A DNA stretch of 64,000 bases from Petrosia ficiformis (Eukaryota; Porifera; Demospongiae; Haplosclerida; Petrosiidae): positions 56,647,746-56,711,745 of the forward strand of contig OX345636.1 in the NCBI GenBank assembly GCA_947044365.1, read 5' to 3'. Position 1 is the first letter of the stretch. Each line of letters begins with the position of its first letter. The position numbers and the translations under genes are program-made. Of the stretch, positions 11,327 to 23,300 are shown piece after piece. The notes below the pieces were generated by a model. The model saw only the letters and a program-made list of their open reading frames with translations. It ran no database searches and had not been told where the DNA came from.

Positions 11327-14300
11327 GTTAGTTCTAATAACACACTATACTATAGTATTCATTATGTTATTGTACTAATTCCGGTGGTAATACATATTTT
11401 CATTAGTAATCGTATTTTGTGATTATAAAGAAGGGCTAATCTACTATACAGATCTGTGTTATAATATATAACTACCTTGTATGATATAACAGTGTCACAA
11501 GTATGATATTTACATAGAATATGATTTACATTAGTCTCCAGTAATATAATGTAAATGAATTAATTGTAAGTACTCTCTGTCTTTTACCATTTTGATGACA
11601 TAATGATTATAATTATTATCCTTTCCAAATATAAAATGACTTTCTTCCTACAAACAGTTTCCATGCGTGACTGAAAACTTTTCACCACAATGAACATGTG
11701 TGTACATGTAGTATTACAATAATATTGTTTAATGTGGACATTTTTGTTATTATACACACAAAAACATGTTATAAATGTCTTGTTTTAGTATACATGTGGT
11801 TAATATGTATACAAAAATGTGTACACATGTGTCTAGTAATTAGTCTAGTGGCACTGCCCCTTCACTGGTAGGATCAAGGGTCTGGTACATATGTTACTAG
11901 ATTGCTCCATCTCAAACCGCACTTTTATGAGCACCACCTCAAAAGTAACAAATACAATCGTCAATGTATAATATGAATGTTATTTATTGTATTATACATG
12001 TACAGCTGTATTTTGTAAAAAGGGACCTTGTTCACCAACTAAACACTTACTTTTAATAACTCACTATTCAGCCATTTTGCACAGGAAGCCAATAAATAAT
12101 AGTGTTTAATAGAAGTTTATATTTCATTCCACCATATAAACATTATGTGTAGGTAGTATTTTAATACAGACATGTTTATATACACATAAAAACCAGTTAT
12201 AAATGTCTTGTTTTGGTGTATATGTGGGTAACATGTACAGTAGTCCTCAATAATAAGTTCACATAGCATTGTTGTAGTACACAAGTAGTACTCTACACTC
12301 CATAAAACACTGAAAGAGCATATTATTATGCATACTACACTTAATAAAATAAAAAACAGCAGTGACATTTGAGCTCCACCTTCTACTACTAACTAACTAA
12401 CCTTTCTTTACCTCTACATATATAACTCTCCCATTTTATATAACTAGAGTCTGTAACTTACATGTACTTTGGTGGAAAGAAGAGTTGTTAAGAAGGCTAC
12501 ACATGTATAGATGTTAAATGTATATATGATGCACTATCAGCAGGAAGATAGCAAGGCAGGTGCTTAAAAGTTTAGTAGTCTAAAGGGCAACACCCACACC
12601 TTTGCTTATACCTGTGTAACTTCACATTTTACACAACGCAGACTTCTAACTTCCTTAATTAGACAGGGGAGCTTCTAACAAAGTCGTAGATACCAAATAC
12701 ATGTATATGTACATGTACATGCTTCGTTAGTCAGAGGAAAGCAACAAAGTGAGTGTTTGAAAGAGCAGTGGTCAGTGCCAACAGCAATGAGGCTAATGTG
12801 CTATGCGTTTTACATATATGTACATTGTACATATTATAATTAAAATGTTGCCGTAATTAATATGGTGGAACATACTTAGTGCATACGTACTACAATAACA
12901 CTGTGTGAAATATTTATTGAGGGCTACTTTAATACAAGAATGTGTACACATGTACGTGTCTAGTAATTACATGTAGTCTGATGGCATTGCCTCTTCACTG
13001 GTAGGAGGAAGGGTCTGGGACATACATGATGTTATCTGAGATGTAGAAAGAAAGAAAGAAAGAAAGACACCTGAGGCAATGGAAAAATGAAAATGAGAGT
13101 TGCCTCAGGTGGGATTCGAACCCACGACACTCTGCACTCCGGACAGATGCTCTACCAACTGAGCTACCAAGGCAGCTCATTGCCTCTTCACTGGTAGGAG
13201 GAAGGGTCTGGGACATACATGTACATGTACATGTATATTACCAGATTACTCAACCTCAAAGTTTGGGTCAAACCACACTCTTATAAGCTCCACCTCACAT
13301 GTAACAAATACAATGTTCAATGTACTGTAAATTGGGAGGGTATAAAACCCAGAATAGAATGAAACTGAATGTGGAATGGAACGGAACCGAACCGAACTGG
13401 AAGTTGATAACTATTATTATATGTTTGGTAATTGAATTTAATATGTAATTTTAATATTATATTGTGTGCAAAAAAAAAAAAGTTTGTATTTTTATTAGTG
13501 GAATATTTACCTACCAAATGTGAAGATTCTAGACTGAACAAGTGTACAGGTATAAAGATGAGAGGTGAACAGCTCATTATTCTTTGTAACAATAATCAAT
13601 ATGGACATACAATGAAACAAAAGTAGTTACATCATATATAGTAACTCATTAAGTAACTTTACAAATACATGTACAGTACATAGGTAACAAAGTATCTACA
13701 TAAGTGATATATAGCAACTCATTAAGTATCACTTACAATGTACATTGTGTAAATAAATAAGTAACGTCATACGAGTAGTCTTGTCACTGGAATCTTCACA
13801 TTTGATAGGTGAATCTTCCATCAATAAAGGTACACACTTAGATATTTTGAATGGTGGTAGTAGAGGTTGTGGTGATGAAGGTGATGACAGAGAGTCATAT
13901 TCATCGCTATAAATTAAAACGAGTTCAGAAGTCATTCCTCTCTTGCTTCCACATTTGTAATTTTGCACATGCTAATAATATTAAGATTAAAATTTAATAA
14001 TTTTATTTAATATAGTTATTAATTTCCCATTCTGTTCCGTTCCAGATTTTATACCTTCCCACCAAAATTATATTATACATGTAATCAAATTTTATTAAAC
14101 ACTTACTTTTAATAACTCACTATTTTGTACAGGAAGCCAACAAAATGATGACATTTCATCCTGGATACCAAATTTGATTGACTTCCTGTACCAAATGGTG
14201 GAGTGGTTACCAATTGTAGCTAACCATTTGATCAAAATTATTATGTAATAGAGTGCAACTTGTCTCTGTGAATTTGGTTGTTTCTGGATATAACTGACAG

Positions 14301-17300
14301 CCGTATGACATCATTATGATGTCATTAATTAATGACATTACTAATCTTATCACAGTATGTAACAGAGCTAGGCAATACTGTAGGTACATGTAATACTGGT
14401 AATACTGTTATTATACATGTACATGTACATGCAGGTAGTAGTGGTATTATAGGTAATAGTGGTAATGTTAGAGAAATGAGTAAGTTTACACAGTCTATTA
14501 ATGATTTCATTTGTCCATTCATTGTTTACATCATGGATTAAGTTTATTATTCTATAGGTTTTGCTAGAGTTTTCAATGACTCGAAAATGTTGTAGAATTA
14601 CAGATATTGTTGTACACAAGTTGTGATAAATATTATTCCATTATTCTGGACTATTACCAGTATTACCTATAATACCACTATTATTTATTATAAGATCTCT
14701 GTGAATTAGTATCCTCTGTGAAAAACAGTCTGGTAGCTTTGGTTAACATTTCTAGCACATGAAGGGACATCCCCTTCCTCTAATTTGTAATGTATAATCA
14801 GATTACTCAGTGTATTACATATAATTGATCACATGACTGTGTGTATTTAAAAATGTCATATTAAACTCCTGCAATAAAACAAACTATAACAAAGGCTATA
14901 TAGCATCTACATGTAGGGTTGGGTAATACTGAAAATTGCAAATGCGATTGTTGCCAAAGAAATATATTGCAATTATTGCAATTCTTGCATGTAATTATTG
15001 TTAAAAATTTTTTAAACTCATCAATAAATCATACATTATCATCATACGTTATCCTCATACATTATCATCATACATTATCGAGTTCTTCAGATTCTTTGCT
15101 AAAACACAAGCATACATGTATTAACAGCTTTGCTGGAACACACTTGTTACAATTATCACAAACTGGATTCTCTATCTCACCTTCTAAAGGAACTCCTTTG
15201 CTGTTAGCTCTAACTGAAAAATACTTCCAGATGATGCTCTTGGTGTTGAGCTTTTTTACAAAATTGTCTTCAGCAAAATGGAGTTTGGCTATCTTGAGAA
15301 GCATCAACGCATGTGAAGGCCAGGTGTGCATGCGCATAATATTATAGCGATAATATTGTCTGTGGAAAATCAGTGTGGTACTATTTATCGCGAGTGTTAA
15401 TATCGCGTAGAGGCAATAATATTGTAGTATCGCCCAACCCTAATAGCATCCCAGATACCCTCCTTCTACAACCTTCTAATCTAATCAAACTTGTTTGGTC
15501 ATGTGACTAACTTGTTGAAAGCACTGGTTATAACTATATTTTACACAAATTATTAATTAGAAATTATTAATTAGTACATCCATGCATATATAATTTATAT
15601 CAATGGATACCAGACATTTTCCCCCTTTGCCATCCTTTGGCCAACATTCCTAATTCAGTGGCGTTCATTATCTCCACCTTATGCTACTACCATCATTACT
15701 GTAGTGTGTACATGTACAAATGAACATCTACATGTACTACATGTACATGTACATGTACATGTAGATGGTACTACCATCATTACTGTAGTGTGTACATGTA
15801 CAAATGAACATCTACTACATGTACATGTAGATGGTACTACCATCATTACTGTAGTGTGTACATGTACAAATGAACATCTACTACATGTACATGTAGATGG
15901 TACTACCATCATTACTGTAGTGTGTACATGTACAAATGAACATCTACTACATGTACATGTAGATGGTACTACCATCATTACTGTAGTGTGTACATGTACA
16001 AATGAACATCTACTACATGTACATGTAGATGGTACTACCACCATTATTGTAGTGTGTACATGTACAAATGAACATCTACTACATGTGCATGTACATGTAG
16101 ATGGTACTACCATCATTACTGTAGTGTGTACATGTACAAATGAACATGTACATGTACATGTAGATGGTACTACCATCATTACTGTAGTGTGTACATGTAC
16201 AAATGAACATCTACTACATGTACATGTAGATGGTACTACCATCATTACTGTAGTGTGTACATCTACAAATGAACATCTACTACATGTACATGTACATGTA
16301 GATGGTACTACCATCATATCAATACTGTAGTGTGTACTTGTACAAATGAACATCTACTACATGTACATGTACATGTACTACAATGTAACTACATGTACAG
16401 GTATTATAATGTCAACAAGTATTATAATAACAAGTACAAGTACATGTACTAATATGTATGTACGTATATATATATATATTATACATACAGTATGAAACTA
16501 TGAACATGTACATGTAGTTATACATGTATGTGTTTAGTCTCATGTGGCTGACATGCATTGTATCACTAAAATGAGGCAACATCTGGGGAAACTGTGACAT
16601 TTCTGCTGGAAGATTTGTCACAGAGCCAATCAAATTCGTTTGGTCATACACAAGAAAATGTATTATAGTGTAACTGGAGACTATACAGAACATTCAGACA
16701 CTTGCCTTGCTGTATTGCAATAACAAACAACCATTCTGGTTTCTGTGGCTTTCTTAGAAGATCTTCTATCTAACCAAGTAAGTTAGAATTCTGAATGTTT
16801 TCAAATTTAAAGAAATATTATAATAATTATATACCTATAAAAATTGCTCTAAATCTTGCTCACATTGTGTCATGAGAATTTGAGAATTATTACTTTCCTG
16901 TTTGAAACAAATTGTATCACAATTTCCCCAGACGTTTCCTCATTTTAGCAATATGTCAGCCAAGTAAGACTATTATACACTATATACATGTGGTATGTAT
17001 ACAAGTGTACATGTGTATGTATTAATTTACCATCAATTAAGGAATTAGTCTCTATCTTTTACCATTTTGGTGACATACTGTAATGATTATTATCCTTTCC
17101 AAATATATTGGATAAACACATCATAAGATTCATGAAGAAAATGACCTTCTTAGTTTCCATGCATGACTTAAAGCCTTTAATAGAAGTTTATATTTCATTC
17201 CACCATATAAACCACAATGTGCATTATGTGTAGGTAGTATTTTAATACAGACATGTTGAGAAAAACCAGTTATAAATGTCTTCTTTTGGTGTACATGTAT

Positions 17301-20300
17301 ATGTGGTAACATGTACAGTAGTCCTCAATAATAAGTTCATGTATTATTGTTGTAGCACACAAGTAGTACTCTACACTCCATAAAACACTCCATAAAACAC
17401 TGAAAGAGTATATTATTATGCATACTACACTTAATGAAATAATAAACAGCAGTGACATTTGAGCTCCACCTTCTACTACTAACTAACTAACCTTTCTTTA
17501 CCTCTACATATATAACTCTCCCATTTTATATAACTAGAGTCTGTAACTTACATGTACGTACTTTGCTGGAAAGAAGAGTTGTTAAGAAAGCTATACATGT
17601 ATAGATGTTAAATGTACATGTATGATGCACTATCAGCAGGAAGATAGCAAGGCGGGTGCTTAAAAGTTTAGTAGTCTAAAGGGCAACACCCACACCTTTG
17701 CTTATACCTGTGTAACTTCACATTTTACACAACACAGACTTCTAACTTCCTTAATTAGACAGAGGAGCTTCTAACAAAGTCATAGATACCAAATACATGT
17801 ATCTGTACATGTACATGCTTCGTTAGTCAGAGGAAAGCAACAAAGCGAGTGTTTGAAATAGCAGTGGTCAGTGCCAACAGCCATGAGGCTAATGTGCTAT
17901 GCGTTGTACATATATGTACATATTAAAATTAAAATGTTGCTATAATTAACATGGTGGAACATACTTAGTACATACATGTACGTACTACAATAACACTGTG
18001 TGAACTTTTTATTGAGGGCTACCATATACAAAAATGTGTACACATATACATGTATGTGTCTAGTAATTACATGTAGTCTGATGGCATTGCCTCTTCACTG
18101 GTAGGAGGAAGGGTCTGGGACATACATGTACATTAGCGGACACCTCCCAATAGCGGACACCTCTCTAAGACGGACACTTTCTTGCAGTCCCAAACACACT
18201 TCCATAGATGCCCATAGATTGGAACCCTCTGAAATACAGACACCTCGCTATTTCGTATACCGGACACATATCACGCCCCCATTGATATTACACGTGTATA
18301 AGATACGAAAACACTCTATATTGCCATTTAATTTCCTTAATAAGCATGAGCAAAATGCAACAGTTCATGCAGGGGTGTGGAAATAGTGAGCCAATTGCCG
18401 GACAATGTCCTGCATGACTGGGTGTTTCCACACCCCTGAGTTCATGAGTTGGTTTTGGTTTTAGAGCAACAGGAACTCACAAAACTAGTACAACTAGTAC
18501 AACTAGTACAACTATACTCCAAAAATACTTTAGATGAAACACTTCCTTCAATTGCTCATTTAATAACATTTGGTATCAGGAAGAGCTATTATTAATCTTC
18601 TTAGATACTGAATTTCAGTACAAAATAGTGGACTTACGTATGAGCTATTAACATTAATTTGATCAAAATTGTTTTACAGGAAAGTGTCCCTTTCCAAAAA
18701 TTAGGTCACATATTGCATGGTAGTTATATTTCATGTACATATATATACATGCTTTTTCTACATAAGCTATAACTATTCCTCTACATGTAATCACATATAC
18801 ACATAGTCACACACATGCTTTTATTGCTTTAACAATTCCTAAGAAATTTTGTGATAATATTTAGATATGGGTTCACTTACAATTACAATTGTAATTGAGG
18901 TCAATTACAATTACAATTATGTAGTTGTAATTGTACTGTAATTGAAACATTTGTATTGATGCTATTTTTAATCATAAGGATTTTACTTTCATTCGGCATT
19001 CTATACCAAATTATTAAAATGTAATGGTTATTATACATGTAGACACTTTCATTTTAGAATTTATGCTACCGGCTTAGAGGTATTGCTGTAATTATATTGT
19101 AATTGCATGCGACTGTACATGTAATTGTAGTTGAATGTCACATAATTGTAATTGTAACCAGTGGTTAATTAATTGAAGCTGTAATTGTAATTGGCCTTTT
19201 GTAATTGAACCCATACCTGGTACACATAGATGTAGATGTACATGTACATAACCACTATTAATTAATTTATATTCATTATATATGTAATTTTCGAAAGACA
19301 CATTTTCCCCAAAAATAATTCAATCAAATGTTTATCTTTAATCACTTGCTTTTATGCTATTTAATACAATAACATTTGTTATCAGGAAGAGCTATTATTA
19401 ATCTTCTAAATTTCATTAATTTCCAGTACAAATGGTGGACTTATGAGCTAATTATTAATTTGATCAAAATTATTTTGCAGGAAAATGTTCTTTCCCAAAA
19501 ATTAGATCACATGTTGTATGATAGTTATATTTCATGTACATATTATATTTTGTGGAACAGACTTTTTCTACATAAGATATAACTGCTCCACGCATGTATA
19601 CACATGCTTTAATAATTCCTAAGAAGTTTTGTAATAATAACAATTAGACAATGAGTACCATACCCTTCCGCCTACTCTTCGCAGCGAGGGTAACAACAGT
19701 ACACATACATAACCGCTATTAATTAATTTATATTCAAATGTCACCTGAAATAATTGGAACAGAGTGTTTGTATAAATGTAGCATTGTTAAGTAAATTCTT
19801 AGCTTGATACACCTACTATTATTACACTAGATATAAGAGAACAACTACATTTTGTATTTAGTAATAACAACTATTGATCTTCCAGATAATAAATTCTATC
19901 ATCTTTTATAATTAATAATGAAGATTTTAAAAATAATCATTTGTTTTATGTAGATATTCTCTTTTGTATACATTATACACATGTATCATGTACTTTTATA
20001 TCTTCATTGTATCTAATTCAGATTATAAAGAGTATCACCATACCATTGTGTATACTTACATAATCTTGTTTGAATTCTCATTAGTTTATATATTATAATT
20101 CAGTTACATTCCTCCCTACTTAATCAACATGATGTTAAATGTAGTATCCTATCAAGACACTAAATTGTTTAATATAATTATGATTAGTAATTGAGTCATG
20201 CATTTCTAATATGAATTGATTGTACAAAATCTAAAGAATTACTTTTATTATTTCTTTTACATAGGATGGATGGACACCTACTCATCTGGCTGCTTTTAAC

Positions 20301-23300
20301 AACAGTGTAGATGCACTATCTGCACTAATACGTCATGGATCAAAATTGGATACACAGAATAATGTTAGTTCTAATAACACACTATACTATAGTATTCATT
20401 ATGTTATTGTACAAATTCCGGTGGTAATACATATTTTCATTAGTAATTGAATTTTGTGATTATAAAGAAGGGCTAATCTACTATACAGATCTGTGTTATA
20501 ATATATAACTACCTTGTATGATATAACAGTGTCACAAGTATGATATTTACATAGAATATGATTTACATTAGTCTCCAGTAATATAATGTAAATGAATTAA
20601 TTGTAAGTACTCTCTGTCTTTTACCATTTTGATGACATAATGATTATAATTATTATCCTTTCCAAATACAAAATGACTTTCTTCCTCAAACAGTTTCCAT
20701 GCGTGACTGAAAACTTTTCACCACAATGTACATGTACGTACATGTGTGTACATGTAGTATTACAATAATACTGTTTAATGTGGACATTTTTATATACACA
20801 CAAAAACATGTTATAAATGTCTTGTTTTAGTATACATGTGGTTAATATGTATACAAAAATGTGTACACATGTGTCTAGTAATTAGTCTAGTGGCACTGCC
20901 CCTTCACTGGTAGGATCAAGGGTCTGGTACATATGTTACTAGATTGCTCCATCTCAAACCGCACTTTTATGAGCACCACCTCAAAAGTAACAAATACAAT
21001 CGTCAATGTATAATATGAATGTTATTTATTGTATTATACATGTACAGCTGTATTTTGTAAAAAGGGACCTTGTTCACCAACTAAACACTTACTTTTAATA
21101 ACTCACTATTCAGCCATTTTGCACAGGAAGCCAATAAATAATAGTGTTTAATAGAAGTTTATATTTCATTCCACCATATAAACATTATGTGTAGGTAGTA
21201 TTTTAATACAGACATGTTTATATACACATAAAAACCAGTTATAAATGTCTCGTTATGGTGTATATGTGGGTAACATGTACAGTAACCCTCAATAAAATGT
21301 TCACGTAGCATTGTTGTAGTACACAAGTAGTACTCTACACTCCATAAAACACTGAAAGAGCATATTATTATGCATACTACACTTAATAAAATAATGAACA
21401 GCAGTGACATTTGAGCTCCACCTTCTACTACTAACTAACTAACCTTTCTTTACCTCTACATATACATGTATAACTCTCCCATTTTATATAACTAGAGTCT
21501 GTAACTTACATGTACTTTGCTGGAAAGAAGAGTTGTTAAGAAAGCTACACATGTATAGATGTTAAATGTATATATGATGCACTATCAGCAGGAAGATAGC
21601 AAGGCAGGAGCTTAAAAGTTTAGTAGTCTAAAGGGCAACACCCACACCTTTGCTTATACCTGTGTAACTTCAGATTTTACACAACACAGACTTCTAACTT
21701 CCTTAATTAGACAGGGGAGCTTCTAACAAAGTCGTAGATACCAAATACATGTATATGTACATGTACATGCTTCGTTAGTCAGAGGAAAGCAACAAAGCGA
21801 GTGTTTGAAAGAGCAGTGGTCAGTCCCAACAGTCATGAAGCTAATGTGCTATGCGTTTTACATATAATTATGTACATATTATAATTAAAATATTGCCGTA
21901 ATTAATATGGTGGAACATACTTAGTGCATACGTACTACAATAACACTGTGTGAACTATTTATTGAGGGCTACTTTAATACAAGAATGTGTACACATGTAC
22001 GTGTCTAGTAATTACATGTAGTCTGATGGCATTGCCTCTTCACTGGTAGGAGGAAGGGTCTGGGACATACATGTACATGTATATTACCAGATTACTCAAC
22101 CTCAATCCACACTCTTATAAGCTCCACCTCACATGTAACAAATACAATGTTCAATGTACTGTAAATTGAGAGGGTATAAAACCCGGAACAGAATGAAACT
22201 GAATGTGGAATGGAACGGAACGGAACCGAACTGGAAGTTGATAACTATTATTATATGTTTGGTAATCGAATTTAATATGTAATTTTAAAATTATATCGTG
22301 TGCAAAAAAAAAAACAAAGTTTGTACCTTTATTAGTGGAATATTTACCTACCAAATGTGAAGATTCTAGACTGAACAAGTGTACATGTACGTATAAAGAT
22401 GAGAGGTGAACAGCTCATTATTCTTTGTAACAATAATCAATATTGACATACAATGAAACAAAAGTAGTTACATCATATATAGTAACTTATTAAGTAACTT
22501 TACAAATACATGTACAGTACATAGGTAACAAAGTATCTACATAAGTGATATATAGCAACTCATTAAGTATCACTTATAATGTACATTGTGTAAATAAATA
22601 AGTAACGTCATACGAGTAGTCTTGTCACTGGAATCTTCACATTTGGTAGGTGAATCTTCCATCAATAAAGGTACACACTTAGATGTTTTGAATGGTGGTA
22701 GTAGAGGTTGTGGTGATGAAGATGATGACAGAGAGTCATATTCATCGCTATAAATTAAAACGAGTTCAGACATCATTCCTCTCTTTCTTCCATGTTTTTT
22801 TTTTGCACATGCTAATAATATTAAAATTAAATTTTAATAATTTTATTTAATATAGTTATTAATTTCCCATTCTGTTCCGTTCCAGATTTTATACCTTCCC
22901 ACCAAAATTATATTATACATGTAATCAAATTTTATTAAACACTTACATGTACCTTTAATAACTCACTATTCAGCCATTTTGTACAGGAAGCCAACAAAAT
23001 TTGGAATTAATGATACATGTATCTCATCCTGGATATCAAATTTGATTGACTTCCTGTACAAAATGGTGGAGTGGTTACCAATTGTAGCTAATCATTTGAT
23101 CAAAATTATTTTGTAATAGAGTACAACTTGTCCATTTTTGTAATTTCAGTAGTTTATTAACCAATGATCTAAAGTTATTAATACTAGGGCCGGGTGATAA
23201 TGATGGCAGTTTGACTATTAATTGTTATCATCAGCACTATTATTGTGATAGCGATAGTCCAAATTCTCTATCACAATAGTAAACATGTGGGATTGTGCAT

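Larger units (their letters stand above)
12117..13225. repeat. Block A repeat, copy 2 of 4
   Basis: Same order of sequence as 8760-9470 and 17130-18130, including GAGCTCCACCTTCTACTAC, AGGGCAACACCCACACC and the terminal GGAGGAAGGGTCTGGGACAT. This copy has the tRNA-like insertion at 13029-13178. It lies inside duplication copy A. Confidence 0.7.
9000..14255. repeat. Segmental duplication, copy A (contains ankyrin exon 1)
   Basis: This stretch matches 17680-23130 in the same orientation and order, with offset changing from about 8.68 kb on the left to 9.03 kb in the middle and about 8.86 kb on the right because of indels. Long runs are nearly identical: around 10690-10900 versus 19740-19950 I count about 4 differences in roughly 210 bases. 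Copy-specific differences include a tRNA-like insertion in copy A and a deletion inside a MITE in copy B. Each copy carries exactly one 99-nt ankyrin exon. Confidence 0.9.
17680..23130. repeat. Segmental duplication, copy B (contains ankyrin exon 2)
   Basis: Partner of 9000-14255. Differences from copy A include the shortened MITE at 18370-18438, an extra block at about 19230-19690 resembling 7560-7800, and the lack of the tRNA-like insertion. Otherwise it is nearly identical over kilobases, including the introns that touch the ankyrin exon at 20265-20363. Confidence 0.9.

Noticed and set aside
13102..13173. Functional tRNA-Ser(GGA) gene
   Set aside because: Serine tRNAs need a long variable arm and T33; this has neither and sits in a SINE-like insertion with target duplication.
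15679..16353. 208- and 224-codon frames on opposite strands
   Set aside because: Both follow a minisatellite unit without stops; no unique sequence at either end and no domain.
8779..21410. Hydrophobic frame MSLLFIILLSVV.. found four times on the minus strand
   Set aside because: It recurs only because block A is repeated; downstream parts are frameshifted differently and there is no splice or start support.
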